Notes: generated by a model not told the origin, from the sequence alone. A DNA stretch of 64,000 bases from DASUBV01 sp036501025 (GCA_036501025.1 DASYBB010000044.1:62001-126000); one strand, 5' to 3'; positions 16,372 through 25,715 are shown, counted from the first letter of the stretch. Numbers and translations: made by a program.

Positions 16372-17377
16372 GGGCGTCTCCTGCTCTCTGCGCCGGCGCG
16401 GCCGCGGCCGGCCCGGCGTCGTCGCGGAACAGCTCTTCCAGGCGGTGGCGGCGCTGCTCCATCCGGTTCAGCGCCAGGCCGAGGTCGGCGACCGTGTCCC
16501 GGACCACGTCGTAGGTGTCCTCGCCCGCCAGCGCGACCAGCAGCCCGCGCGCCTGCGGGATGGGGGTCAGGCCGCGGGCGGCCAGCGCCGCGGCCAGCTC
16601 GGCGGCGCCCTCGTCGACCTCGAGGAGCAGGACGGCGGTGGCCTGGGTGACCGAGCTGATGGTGTCGGCGCGCAGCAGCCGCCCGCCGTCGACGGCGACC
16701 AGGTGGTCGCAGATCTGCTCGATCTCGCCGAGCAGGTGCGACGCGACCACGATGGAGATGCCGAACTCGGCGCCGATCCGGGCGATGAGCTCCAGCATGG
16801 CGCCCCGGCCGGCCGGGTCCAGGCCGGTGGTCGGCTCGTCGAGGAGCAGCAGCCGGGGATCCCCGGCCAGGGCCTGGGCCAGCTTGACCCGCTGCTTCAT
16901 CCCGGTCGAGTACGTGCCGACCTGCCGGTAGCGCTCCTCGTACAGGCCGACGTGGCGCAGCGAGTCGGCGGCGCGCTCCTTGGCCGCGGTGGCGGGCAGC
17001 CCGGACATGCGGCCCATGTGGGTGACGAACTCGGTCGCGGTCACGTCGGGCGGCAGGCAGTCATGCTCGGGCATGTAGCCAGTCAGCGCCCGGATCCGGG
17101 CGCCCTGGCCGGCGCAGTCCAGGCCGAGCACCGCGGCGTGCCCGCGGGTCGGCGCCAGCAGGCCGAGCAGCACCTTGATCAGCGTGGACTTGCCGGCCCC
17201 GTTCGCGCCGACCAGCCCGGTCACGCCCGGCCCGATCAGCACGCTGAGCTCGTCCAGCGCCGTCACCGGGCCGGGATACACCTGGGTCAGGCCGGCCGCC
17301 TCGATCACGGCGCCGGGATCGGGCCGCCACGCCCCGGCCCCCGGGCCGGCCGTCCGCACCGCGGAATGTGCGCTCAC
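16361..17377 (-). CDS. ABC transporter ATP-binding protein
   Basis: 338 residues. Walker A GANGAGKST (57-65), signature YSTGMKQR, Walker B LLLDEPTTGLD and the switch His in ASHLLGE. First gene of the ABC operon. The open frame runs back to 17548, but the GTG at 17377 has AGGAG about 8 nt upstream, and the residues before it are low-complexity, so I use the shorter form. Likely drives the 15454-16371 permease. Confidence 0.9.
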   Translation of the reverse strand: MSAHSAVRTAGPGAGAWRPDPGAVIEAAGLTQVYPGPVTALDELSVLIGPGVTGLVGANGAGKSTLIKVLLGLLAPTRGHAAVLGLDCAGQGARIRALTGYMPEHDCLPPDVTATEFVTHMGRMSGLPATAAKERAADSLRHVGLYEERYRQVGTYSTGMKQRVKLAQALAGDPRLLLLDEPTTGLDPAGRGAMLELIARIGAEFGISIVVASHLLGEIEQICDHLVAVDGGRLLRADTISSVTQATAVLLLEVDEGAAELAAALAARGLTPIPQARGLLVALAGEDTYDVVRDTVADLGLALNRMEQRRHRLEELFRDDAGPAAAAPAQRAGDAHVG

Positions 17378-17606
17378 CTGCGCTGCTCCTGTCACTGGGG
17401 ATAGCCCGGCCGCCGCCAGGGCACCCGGGACGCCCCTACCCTTGCGGATCCGGCACCCCGCTGTCATCAGCCGTGCGGGTGATGACCGGTAGCCCTCGGG
17501 TAGCGTCCCGGCCCCCGGGAACGGGCCGTAGGATCTTCGCAGACTCACCGCGAATGGGGCAGCGGACCGCGAACCGGGCCAGCAGCGCCCTCGGAGGACC
17601 TGGCCG

Positions 17607-18725
17607 ATGGCAGACGGGCACCCGCACGGCCAGCGCCCGCCTGGCCAGCCTGCGCCGGGCCGGCCCCCGCGCGGTCAGCGCCCGCATGACCAGCTCGCGC
17701 TGACCGCCCGGCTGGCCGTGACGGCCGCCGCGCTGGCCGTGACGGCGGCCGGGCTGCGGGCCGCGCTGCCGTCGGCGAGCTGGTCGGACGGCCCCCTGCA
17801 TCACGACGGCATCGCGGTGGGCGCCGTCCTGGAGGTCGTGTTCGCCGGGCTGCTGGTCGCGGTGGAGGTGCGCCGCCGCCGCGACCGCGGGGCCGGGCTG
17901 CCGGCCGCCGGCCTGCGCGCCGGGCTGCGGGCGTTCCTGGGCCTGGCGCTGGTCGCCATTCCCGTGCTGGTCCTGATCAACGCGGCCGGCCAGCTGCCGC
18001 ACCGCAAGGCCCCGGTGCAGGCCCAGCGCGGCCTGGGACCACTGCCCCGGGCCACGCCCTCGGCCCGGCCGCACGTCGGCACGGTCACCGGCGGCCGGTT
18101 CGACTACACGCTGATCTGGTACGGGCTGCTGGTCCTGGCCATCCTGGCCGCCGCCGCGATCGCGGTCATCCTGGTCCGGCGCCGGGCGCGGCCGGGCGAC
18201 TGGGCCGACGTCGGCGAGGACGACGAGGAGGAGCCGGAGGCGGCGCTGCGCCGGGCGGTCCAGTCCGGCCGGGCGGCGCTGGCCGAGGTGGACGACGCCC
18301 GGCTGGCCATCATCGCGTGCTACGTGGCCATGGAGGGCAGCCTGGGCCGGGCCGGAACGGTCCGCGGCGCGGCCGAGACGCCCGACGAGCTGCTGGGCCG
18401 GGCGGCGGCGGCCGGGCTGGCCGGCGGCGGGGCGGGCGCGACCCTGACGGAGCTGTTCTACGAGGCCCGCTTCTCCAGCCATCCGCTGCCCGCCGGCGCC
18501 CGCGACGAGGCCCGGGACGCGCTCGCCGCGCTGGCCGCGGCCCTGGCCGACCGGGAGGCCGCAGCCGCGGCCAGCACTGAGAGCCCCCGCACCGGGGCCG
18601 CCGGTACCGGGGCCGCCAGTACCGGGGCCGCCAGTATCGGGACCGCCGGTACCGGGACCGCCGGTCCGGGAGCGAACGGCACCAGGCCCGGCGGCCCGGG
18701 AACCGCGGGCGGGATGATCCGGTGA
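17607..18725 (+). CDS. DUF4129 domain-containing membrane protein
   Basis: 372 residues. A Pro/Gly/Arg-rich tail (1-30) is followed by three hydrophobic segments (about 32-50, 68-84 and 110-130), a fourth at 172-192, then a cytoplasmic acidic patch and the DUF4129 domain (about 215-315). The C-terminus is a degenerate five-residue repeat of Thr/Gly/Ala/Ser encoded by near-identical 15-nt units around 18590-18675. DUF4129 proteins accompany MoxR ATPases and DUF58 proteins, as here; the complex is membrane-bound and its role in actinomycetes is unresolved. Confidence 0.85.
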   Translation: MADGHPHGQRPPGQPAPGRPPRGQRPHDQLALTARLAVTAAALAVTAAGLRAALPSASWSDGPLHHDGIAVGAVLEVVFAGLLVAVEVRRRRDRGAGLPAAGLRAGLRAFLGLALVAIPVLVLINAAGQLPHRKAPVQAQRGLGPLPRATPSARPHVGTVTGGRFDYTLIWYGLLVLAILAAAAIAVILVRRRARPGDWADVGEDDEEEPEAALRRAVQSGRAALAEVDDARLAIIACYVAMEGSLGRAGTVRGAAETPDELLGRAAAAGLAGGGAGATLTELFYEARFSSHPLPAGARDEARDALAALAAALADREAAAAASTESPRTGAAGTGAASTGAASIGTAGTGTAGPGANGTRPGGPGTAGGMIR

Positions 18726-19252
18726 GCGACCGCGGCGGGTGGCGGGCGGCCCGGCCCGAGATCGTGATCGGCCTGATCGCGGCGGCCGCGCTCGGGGCCG
18801 GCGCCTACGCCTTTGCCGGGCCGGCCGCCGCGGTCGTGGCGCTGACCGGGGCCGGGGTCGCCGTGCTGGCCGGGCTGCGCGCGCTGACGCCGCCCGACGA
18901 GGTCGCGCCCCCGCCCGAGGAGACGCTGTCCGGGCGGGGCCAGACGACGACGTTCGCGCGGTTCTGGCGGCGGCACTCCGACGTCCAGGCCGCGACCAAG
19001 AGCCTGGCCGCCTACGACTACGAGCTGCGCACCACGCTGCAGCACCTGCTGGCCGCCCGGCTGTCCGAGCGGCACGGCATCAGCCTGTACGACGAGCCGG
19101 AGGCGGCCCGGCGGCTGCTGGCCCGCGGGGGCAGCGACCGGCTGTGGTTCTGGCTCGACCCGGGCCGCGAGGCCGTGACCGACGAGGGAAAGGCGGCCGG
19201 CATCCCGCCCCGGACGCTGGCCGCCATCATCGAACGCTTGGAGCACCTGTGA
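18722..19252 (+). CDS. membrane protein of the MoxR-DUF58 operon
   Basis: 176 residues with two adjacent hydrophobic segments at about 13-55 and a soluble C-terminal half containing a predicted helix-rich region (RFWRRHSDVQAATKSLAAYD). The GTG overlaps the DUF4129 stop (GTGA) and its own stop overlaps the MoxR start, so it is a fixed member of the operon. No named domain recognised; proteins of this size are regularly found between DUF4129 and moxR in actinomycetes. Confidence 0.75.
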   Translation: MSDRGGWRAARPEIVIGLIAAAALGAGAYAFAGPAAAVVALTGAGVAVLAGLRALTPPDEVAPPPEETLSGRGQTTTFARFWRRHSDVQAATKSLAAYDYELRTTLQHLLAARLSERHGISLYDEPEAARRLLARGGSDRLWFWLDPGREAVTDEGKAAGIPPRTLAAIIERLEHL

Positions 19253-20256
19253 CTGACCCGGTAACGCCCGTGACCCCCGTGACGCTGACCCCGGCCCAGA
19301 CCGCGCAGCGTGCCGCCGCGATCCTGGACGAGGTCGAGCGGGCCGTGGTCGGGCACCGGCGCGGCCTGGAGCTGGTCCTGACCGCCATCCTGGCCGGCGG
19401 CCACGTGCTGCTGGAGGACCTGCCGGGGCTGGGCAAGACGCTGACCGCCCGGTCCTTCGCCCAGGTGCTCGGGCTCAGCTTCGCGCGCATCCAGTTCACC
19501 CCGGACCTGCTGCCGTCTGATGTGGTGGGCGCTCCCATCTATGACCAGCGTTCAGGCGAGATGGTGTTTCACCCGGGGCCGGTGTTCACGCAGCTGCTGC
19601 TGGCCGACGAGATCAACCGGACGCCGCCCAAGACCCAGGCCGCGCTGCTGGAGGCCATGGGCGAGGGCCAGGTCAGCATGGACGGGGTCACGCGGCCGCT
19701 GCCGGCGCCGTTCGTGGTGCTGGCCACCGACAACCCGATCGAGTACGAGGGCACCTACGAGCTGCCCGAGGCGCAGCTGGACCGGTTCCTGATCCGGCTG
19801 CGGCTGGGCTACCTGGGCAAGGCCGACGAGATCGCGATGCTGGCCCGGCGGCTGGACCGGAAGGCGGAGGCGATCGAGCTGCGCCAGGTGTGCGGCGCGG
19901 CCGAGCTGCTGGGCATGCGCGAGTCGCTGGAGCAGGTCGAGGTCTCGGGCGACCTGCTCGACTACGTCGTCTCGATCGTCACCGCCACTAGGGAGCACCC
20001 GCAGATCCAGGTCGGGGCGAGCCCGCGGGGCGGCCTGGCGCTGGTCCAGCTGGCCCGCGGCCAGGCGCTGCTGCGGCAGCGGGACTACGTGATCCCCGAC
20101 GACGTGAAGAGCATCGCGGTGGCGGCGCTGGCCCACCGGATCACGCTGCGGCCCGAGCTGTGGGTGCGCCAGGTCAGCCCCGACGACGTGGTCGGGCGGC
20201 TGCTGGCCAGCGTGCCGGTGCCGCGCACCGACCCGACGCTCGCGGCCCGGGACTGA
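19249..20256 (+). CDS. MoxR-family AAA+ ATPase
   Basis: 335-residue AAA+ chaperone-like ATPase. Walker A in GHVLLEDLPGLGKT (51-64), Walker B plus sensor region in LLLADEINRTPPKTQAALLEAM, arginine-finger and sensor-2 region in QLDRFLIR and GASPRGGLAL. MoxR proteins remodel partner complexes carrying VWA/DUF58 domains, and the next gene encodes such a partner. GTG at 19249 overlaps the upstream stop by 4 nt. Confidence 0.92.
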   Translation: MTDPVTPVTPVTLTPAQTAQRAAAILDEVERAVVGHRRGLELVLTAILAGGHVLLEDLPGLGKTLTARSFAQVLGLSFARIQFTPDLLPSDVVGAPIYDQRSGEMVFHPGPVFTQLLLADEINRTPPKTQAALLEAMGEGQVSMDGVTRPLPAPFVVLATDNPIEYEGTYELPEAQLDRFLIRLRLGYLGKADEIAMLARRLDRKAEAIELRQVCGAAELLGMRESLEQVEVSGDLLDYVVSIVTATREHPQIQVGASPRGGLALVQLARGQALLRQRDYVIPDDVKSIAVAALAHRITLRPELWVRQVSPDDVVGRLLASVPVPRTDPTLAARD

Positions 20257-20262
20257 GCGCCG

Positions 20263-21528
20263 GTGGCTGACCGCCCGCCGATCCCGGTCCGCTGGAGCCT
20301 GTCCGCGCACGCGCGGCGGCTGCTGACCCTGGCCCTGGCCGGGCTGGTGATCGCGATCATCACCCGGCGGCCGGAGTTCGCCGGGGCGGCCGCGCCGGCG
20401 GTCCTGCTGCTGGCCGGCTGGCCCGCCCGGCGGCCGGCCGCCATCACGGTCACCGCCACGGTCACCGCGCAGCAGCTGGTCGAGGGCGAGCAGGCCGTGG
20501 TGATGGCGCGGGTCAGCGGGCAGGGCGGCTACCGGGTGCAGGCCAGCATCGTCGCGGCCCCGGCGTTCAGCGCCGGCCTCCCCGGCGCCCGCGCCGACCC
20601 GGCGGCCGGCGCGCTGCGGGTGCCGTTCCAGGCCGAGCAGTGGGGCAGCGCCCGGATCGGGCGGCTGGAGATCGTCCTGCGGGACCGGTTCCGGCTGGCC
20701 GAGGGCCGCGCGTCGGTGGAGCTGCCGCGGGTCCAGACGCATCCGCGGCCGGCCGCGATGGAGCGCCGGATCGTGCTCAGCCGGCTGCCCAGCAGGCTGG
20801 GCGAGCACCCGTCGCGGGCGCCGGGCGAGGGGATCGAGTTCGCCGGCGTGCGGCCGTTCGCGCCGGGCGACCGGCAGCGCCGGATCAACTGGCCCGCGAC
20901 GACCCGGACGGGGTCACTGCAGCTCAACACGTTCACGGCCGAGCGGACCCAGAACGTGGTCATCCTGGCCGACGCCACCGCCGCGGTCGGCGCGCCCGGC
21001 GCGACCTCCCTGGACCTGGCCCTGCGCGGCGCGGCCGGGGCGATGACCTGCTACCTGGCCGGGGGCGACCGGGTCGGGCTGGTCGTCTACGCCGACCGGC
21101 TGAGCTGGATCGGGCCGGGCCTCGGGCGGCGGCACTTCCACCGCCTGATGGACCTCCTGGTGGCCAGCCACGCCGGCTGGGAGCGGACCGCCGGGCTGAG
21201 CCGGCTGCCGCGGGCGGCGCTCCCGCCGGGGGCGCTGATCCTGGTGTTCAGCCCGCTGCTGCACCCGCGGCTGGTCGAGGCGCTGCGCGACCTGCGCGAG
21301 CGCGGCTTCAGCGTGCTGGTGGTGGACGTGCTGGCCGCCGAGCCGGAGGGGTTCCGGACCCGGGCCGGGGGCCTGGCCCGGCGGATCTGGCGGCTGGAGC
21401 AGCAGGCGATCCGGTTCTCGCTGACCGAGCTCGGCATCCCGGTGGCCCGCTGGGACGGGCAGTCGAGCCTGGACGAGCCGCTGGCACCGTACACGCGCCG
21501 GGTCATGCTGACCGGGCGGGCGTCGTGA
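20263..21528 (+). CDS. DUF58 domain-containing protein
   Basis: 421 residues. Two N-terminal membrane segments (about 15-50) lead to a soluble region with the DUF58 signature (IEFAGVRPFAPGDRQRRINW near residue 190-210) and a VWA-like beta-alpha core with the metal-site-like start ILADATAAVG. It is the expected partner of the MoxR ATPase. GTG at 20263 follows the MoxR stop by 6 nt. Confidence 0.88.
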   Translation: MADRPPIPVRWSLSAHARRLLTLALAGLVIAIITRRPEFAGAAAPAVLLLAGWPARRPAAITVTATVTAQQLVEGEQAVVMARVSGQGGYRVQASIVAAPAFSAGLPGARADPAAGALRVPFQAEQWGSARIGRLEIVLRDRFRLAEGRASVELPRVQTHPRPAAMERRIVLSRLPSRLGEHPSRAPGEGIEFAGVRPFAPGDRQRRINWPATTRTGSLQLNTFTAERTQNVVILADATAAVGAPGATSLDLALRGAAGAMTCYLAGGDRVGLVVYADRLSWIGPGLGRRHFHRLMDLLVASHAGWERTAGLSRLPRAALPPGALILVFSPLLHPRLVEALRDLRERGFSVLVVDVLAAEPEGFRTRAGGLARRIWRLEQQAIRFSLTELGIPVARWDGQSSLDEPLAPYTRRVMLTGRAS

Positions 21529-22091
21529 GCGACCGGGCCCGGGCGCTGGCCGCGGTGGCCCTGCTGACCGCCGGGGTGATCGCGTGGGCGGCGGCGCCGC
21601 TGAGCGGCGGGTCGGCCGGGACGCAGATCGCGATGGTGGCCGCGGTGGGCTGCGGGGCGGCCGGCCTGGCCGGGCTGCTGGTCGGGGACGCGCGGATCGG
21701 GTCGGGGGTGTTCGACTCGCTGCCGGTCCGGCTGGCGGCCGACACTGCGCACGTCCTGCGGGTCGTGCCCTGGTCCCAGGCGATGATCGTGGCCGTGCTG
21801 GTGCTGGAGGTGCTGCACCCCGCGCGGCCGTGGCACACCGGGGTGCTGGGCGTCGCGCTGCTGGCGCTCACCCTGGCCGCGCACCTGGCCGAGACGGGCG
21901 GCGGCCCGCGGCCCGCCCTCGCCCCGCAGGCCCCGGTGCTGGCCGCGGGCGTCGGCCTGGCCGCGCTCGCGGTGGCCGCGGTCGCGCTCCCGCCCCTGCC
22001 CGCGGGCGCCCCCGCCACCGCGCTGCGCGTGCTCGCGGTGGCCGGAGCCGTCCTGGCCGGCGCCCTCGCCCTCCCGGTCCGCCGCTCCTGA
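21525..22091 (+). CDS. membrane protein, last gene of the MoxR-DUF58 operon
   Basis: 188 residues, nearly all hydrophobic: about six short membrane segments rich in Ala, Leu and Val. The GTG overlaps the DUF58 stop. I recognise no domain. It is a candidate integral subunit of the MoxR/DUF58/DUF4129 complex. Confidence 0.7.
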   Translation: MSDRARALAAVALLTAGVIAWAAAPLSGGSAGTQIAMVAAVGCGAAGLAGLLVGDARIGSGVFDSLPVRLAADTAHVLRVVPWSQAMIVAVLVLEVLHPARPWHTGVLGVALLALTLAAHLAETGGGPRPALAPQAPVLAAGVGLAALAVAAVALPPLPAGAPATALRVLAVAGAVLAGALALPVRRS

Positions 22092-22109
22092 GCCCGCGGG
22101 CGGGGCGGG

Positions 22110-23954
22110 TTAGCGGCCGGCGGCGTAGCCCTGCATGCCGCGGGGGTTGGCGCCGGCGTAGAGGAAGTCGCCGGACCGGGCCACCGCGCTGACCCGGCCC
22201 AGGGACCACGGGCCGCGGACGGATACCTCGTGGCCGCGGGCGCGCAGGTCGGCGATGACCTGCTCGCTGGTCCGCGACTCGACCGCCAGCGACCGGGGCT
22301 CGGCCGCGCGGGGGTAGAACGAGGACGGCATGTGGTCGGTGTGGAACGCCGGGAAGTCGATGGCCTCCTGGAGGTTCATGCCGAACACGGCGTGGTTCAG
22401 GAACACCCCCAGCGTCCACTGGTCCTGCTGGTCGCCGCCCGGCGTGCCGAAGGCCATGTAGGGCTCGCCGTCGCGCAGCGCCAGGCTCGGCGACAGCGTG
22501 GTGCGCGGCCGCCGTCCCGGCGCCAGCGAGCTGGCGAAGCCCGCCGTCAGCGCGAACATCTGCCCGCGGCTGCCCAGGCAGAACCCGAGTCCGGGGACCA
22601 CCGGCGAGCTCTGCAGCCAGCCGCCGCTGGGGGTGGCCGACACCAGGTTGCCGAACCGGTCGGCCACGTCCAGGTGGCAGGTGTCGCCCGTGCCGAGCTG
22701 CGGCGACGAGATCCCGGCCATCGTCGGCTCGCCGATCCCGATCCCGCCCGCGGCGCCGTTGGCGCCGTGCCCGGCGAACGCGGCCAGCGCGTAGCCCGGC
22801 AGCGCGCCCGGCGCCCCGGCGGGCGCGCCGGGGATCAGCTCCCCGGACGACTGCGCGCCGATCAGCGCGCGGCGCTGGGCCGCGTACTCCGCCGAGAGCA
22901 GCCCGGCCAGCGGAACCTCCGAGAAGCGCGGATCGCCGTACCAGGCCTCCCGGTCGGCCATCGCGAGCTTGGTGCTCTCGGTGACCGCGTGGATGAAGTC
23001 CGCGCTGCCGGCGCCCATCGCCGCCAGGTCGAGTCCGTCGAGCAGGGCCAGCTGCTGCAGGAACACCGGGCCCTGGCCCCACGGCCCGGTCTTGCAGACA
23101 GTGAACCCGCGGAAGTCGAGCGTGACCGGCTGCTCGGTCGACGCCCGCCAGGCGGCCAGGTCGGCGCCGGTCAGCAGGCCGCGGTGGCGCTCGCCGGTCA
23201 CGTCCATGACCTCGGCGTGCTCCAGGTACGCGGCGATCGTCTCGGCCACGAAGCCCTCGTAGAAGGCGCGCCGGGCCGCCTCGATCTGCGCCTCCCGGCT
23301 GCTGCCGGCTGCCTCGGCCTCCGCGACGACGCGGCTGTACGTCTCGGCGAGGGCCGGGTTGGCGAAACGCTGGCCCGGCCCGGGCACCCCGTTCCCGAGG
23401 TACACCTCGGCCGAGGACGGCCAGTGCTCCCGGAACGTGTCGGCCATCGACTCGATCTGGGAGCTCGCGGTGGGCAGCATCGGGTAGCCGTCCCGGGCGT
23501 AGCCGATCGCGTACTCCAGCACGTCCCGCGGCCGCATCGTGCCGTGCTGCTCCAGCAGCCGCATCCACGTCCCGAACGCGGCCGGCACGACCGCGGCCAG
23601 CAGCCCCGAGCCGGGCACCAGGTCCACCAGCCCGAGGTCGGCGTACGCGGCCAGCGTCGCGCCGGCCGGCGCCGGGCCCTGGCCGTCGAGGACGAACACG
23701 CCGCTGCGGCCGTCCCCGAGCCTGGTGTCATAGGCGACGACCGGCACCTCCCCGCCGGGGCCGTTCAGGTGCGGCTCGACGACCTGGAGCACGAAGCCCG
23801 CCGCCACCGCGGCGTCGAACGCGTTCCCGCCCTTCTCCAGCACGGACATGCCGGCTGCCGACGCGAGCCAGTGGGTTGATGCGACCATGCCGAACGTCCC
23901 GGCCAGCTGCGGCCGGGTCGTGAAGGTCGGGGTGGACGGCACGGTTTCGGACAC
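22110..23954 (-). CDS. ggt: gamma-glutamyltransferase-family protein
   Basis: 614-residue Ntn-hydrolase of the gamma-glutamyltranspeptidase family, which cleaves or transfers gamma-glutamyl groups from glutathione-like amides. The small-subunit start is visible as GDTCHLDVADRFGNLVSA: Thr is the predicted autoprocessing nucleophile. The large-subunit substrate loop GPGGEVPV is present. GTG 23954 has AGGAGG directly upstream; the frame runs on to 24383 only as a shadow. No signal peptide or lipobox is visible, which is unusual because most GGTs are exported. Divergent from the DUF4232 cluster. Confidence 0.85.
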   Translation of the reverse strand: MSETVPSTPTFTTRPQLAGTFGMVASTHWLASAAGMSVLEKGGNAFDAAVAAGFVLQVVEPHLNGPGGEVPVVAYDTRLGDGRSGVFVLDGQGPAPAGATLAAYADLGLVDLVPGSGLLAAVVPAAFGTWMRLLEQHGTMRPRDVLEYAIGYARDGYPMLPTASSQIESMADTFREHWPSSAEVYLGNGVPGPGQRFANPALAETYSRVVAEAEAAGSSREAQIEAARRAFYEGFVAETIAAYLEHAEVMDVTGERHRGLLTGADLAAWRASTEQPVTLDFRGFTVCKTGPWGQGPVFLQQLALLDGLDLAAMGAGSADFIHAVTESTKLAMADREAWYGDPRFSEVPLAGLLSAEYAAQRRALIGAQSSGELIPGAPAGAPGALPGYALAAFAGHGANGAAGGIGIGEPTMAGISSPQLGTGDTCHLDVADRFGNLVSATPSGGWLQSSPVVPGLGFCLGSRGQMFALTAGFASSLAPGRRPRTTLSPSLALRDGEPYMAFGTPGGDQQDQWTLGVFLNHAVFGMNLQEAIDFPAFHTDHMPSSFYPRAAEPRSLAVESRTSEQVIADLRARGHEVSVRGPWSLGRVSAVARSGDFLYAGANPRGMQGYAAGR

Positions 23955-23999
23955 GGGCGCCTCCTGAGCTGGACGTTTTCGCGGCCCGCGGTGATGTCC

Positions 24000-24026
24000 A
24001 ACCACCGGGCGGGCGGCGGCGTCATA
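24000..24026 (+). promoter_or_regulatory. ECF-sigma-like promoter of first DUF4232 gene
   Basis: AAC at 24000-24002, 16 nt, then GCGTCATA at 24019-24026, 59 nt before the start codon. The same bipartite pattern with identical spacing precedes the next two DUF4232 genes. Confidence 0.6.
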
Positions 24027-24084
24027 GTGGACGTAGATCGCAGGGCCAGACCCCATTCTGCCTCTTTGCCCCAGAAGGAGTCCG

Positions 24085-24726
24085 ATGGCATCCACCGCTA
24101 CCGCCGCCCGGGCCGTCCTGGCCGGCGCCGCGCTCGCCTGCGGCGGCGTCCTGCTGGCCGCGTGCGGGTCCAGCGGCGGCTCGGCCGCGCCCCCCGCGAC
24201 GGTCACCGCGACGGTCACCACCACGGCGCCCGCCGGCACCTCGGCCCCGCCCGCCACCGGGTCGAGCATCTCGCCGCACGCCGGCCCGCCCGCGTGCGCG
24301 ACCTCCGGGCTCTCGGTCAAGCTCGGCCCCGGCAACGGCGCTGCGGGCAGCACGTTCATCCCGATCGTGTTCACCAACACCACCGGCTCGCCGTGCTCGC
24401 TGTTCGGCTACCCGGGTGTCTCGTTCGTGACCGGCCAGGGCGGCAGCCAGGTCGGCTCGGCCGCGAAGCGCGACCCGACGCAGGCGGCCCGCGACATCGT
24501 GCTGGCCGCCGGCGGCGTGGCCCACGCGACGCTGCGGGTCGTCCAGGCGGACAACTTCGTGGCCGCGGCCTGCATGCCGACCGGGGTCAGCACGCTCAAG
24601 ATCTTCCCGCCCGGCCAGACCGACGCGCTGTACCTCGCGTTCTCCTCCCGGACCTGCGCCAGCACCTCGCCCGCCGACCAGGTGCTGTACATCCAGACGG
24701 TCGGGTCGGGCGCCAGCCAGGGATAG
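24085..24726 (+). CDS. DUF4232 lipoprotein, copy 1
   Basis: 213 residues. Signal peptide with lipobox LLAAC (Cys27), then a Thr/Ala/Pro-rich linker (about 35-65) and a DUF4232 domain (about 70-205) with four conserved Cys (PACAT, SPCSLFGYPG, AACMPTG, RTCAS) that probably form two disulfides outside the membrane. Function of DUF4232 is unknown; it has an immunoglobulin-like predicted fold. GAAGGAG precedes the ATG. First of four tandem paralogues. Confidence 0.9.
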   Translation: MASTATAARAVLAGAALACGGVLLAACGSSGGSAAPPATVTATVTTTAPAGTSAPPATGSSISPHAGPPACATSGLSVKLGPGNGAAGSTFIPIVFTNTTGSPCSLFGYPGVSFVTGQGGSQVGSAAKRDPTQAARDIVLAAGGVAHATLRVVQADNFVAAACMPTGVSTLKIFPPGQTDALYLAFSSRTCASTSPADQVLYIQTVGSGASQG

Positions 24727-24789
24727 GCCCAGGTGCGGATAAGCCCAGGTGAAAGGCATGGGCCCAGGTAAACAAGTGCGCGGGTAAAC

Positions 24790-24816
24790 AACCGTCCCGG
24801 CCGAATCAGCGTCGTA
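24790..24816 (+). promoter_or_regulatory. ECF-sigma-like promoter of second DUF4232 gene
   Basis: AAC at 24790-24792 (within AACAAC), 16 nt, then GCGTCGTA at 24809-24816, 48 nt before the start. A following TTCAGAG is shared with the third gene's TCAGAG. Confidence 0.65.
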
Positions 24817-24863
24817 ACGTTCAGAGCCGCCACCCGCGGTGGCTGCGAGAGAAGGCGACGCGG

Positions 24864-25679
24864 ATGACGCTCCTGGGATCCCCTCACCCCCGGCGAAGAC
24901 GGCCGGCGCGGCGGCCCCGGCCGGCCGCCGCCGCCGCGGTCGCCGCCCTGTGCGCGGGCGTGCTCGCCGCGTGCTCCAGTCCCGCCTCCCCGCCGCAGTC
25001 CGAGAGCCACGGCCGCGCGAGCGCGCTGCCGTCCAGCGCCCCGCACGGCGCGCCGACCGCGATCCCGCCCACCACGCCGGCCGCCGGCCCGTCCTCCCCC
25101 GGCGCGGCCCCGGGCGGCCCGCCGCCGGGGCCGGCGCCCTCGGGCCCGGCCGCACCGCCGGTCACTGTCCCGCCGACCGCCGCGCCGCCGGCCACGGGGC
25201 CGCCGCCCACCGCCGCGCCGCCGACCGCGGCGCCGGCGGCCGCGTGCCTGACCAGCGAACTGCGGGTCAGCCTCGGCGCCGCCAACGGCGCGGCGGGCAG
25301 CATCTACTACCCCCTCGACTTCCGCAATGTCTCGGGCCGCGCGTGCTCCCTGTTCGGCTACCCCGGCGTCTCGTTCGTCGCCGCCCCCGGCGCCGCCCCG
25401 CAGCTGGGCGGGGCGGCCGTCCGCAACGACACGTTCGGCCCGTCGCGGGTGACCCTGGCGCCGGGTGCCGTCGCGCACGCGTCCGTGCAGGTCGTCGTCG
25501 CGCAGAGCTACCCGGCCGCGCTGTGCAAGCCGGTCACGGCGCACTTCCTGCGCGTCTACCCGCCGGGCCAGTTCGCTCCGCTGTACGCCAGCCTGACCGC
25601 CATGACCTGCACCGGCGCCATTCCCGGCGGCAGCACGCTGGGAATCTACGTGGTCAGGCCGGGAGCCAACGGCCCATAG
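24864..25679 (+). CDS. DUF4232 lipoprotein, copy 2
   Basis: 271 residues, the longest paralogue because of a 90-residue Pro/Ala/Gly/Thr-rich linker. Arg-rich N-region, hydrophobic core, lipobox VLAAC (Cys37). The DUF4232 domain occupies about 125-268 and keeps the Cys pattern (AACLTS, RACSLFGYPG, ALCKPV, MTCTG). The long linker suggests a domain held away from the membrane through the wall. It has its own ECF-like promoter. Confidence 0.88.
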   Translation: MTLLGSPHPRRRRPARRPRPAAAAAVAALCAGVLAACSSPASPPQSESHGRASALPSSAPHGAPTAIPPTTPAAGPSSPGAAPGGPPPGPAPSGPAAPPVTVPPTAAPPATGPPPTAAPPTAAPAAACLTSELRVSLGAANGAAGSIYYPLDFRNVSGRACSLFGYPGVSFVAAPGAAPQLGGAAVRNDTFGPSRVTLAPGAVAHASVQVVVAQSYPAALCKPVTAHFLRVYPPGQFAPLYASLTAMTCTGAIPGGSTLGIYVVRPGANGP

Positions 25680-25715
25680 CGACGGCGGTGCGCAAAGGCC
25701 GTGGCGCGTCCGAAC

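Noticed and set aside
18590..18675. 15-nt near-repeats considered as a possible CRISPR or minisatellite
   Set aside because: They are in frame and encode the Thr/Gly/Ala tail of the DUF4129 protein; no spacers.
21868..23568. Long open frame overlapping the gamma-glutamyltransferase gene in another frame
   Set aside because: Pro/Arg/Ala-rich composition typical of a shadow at high GC; the GGT frame has conserved motifs and a ribosome site.
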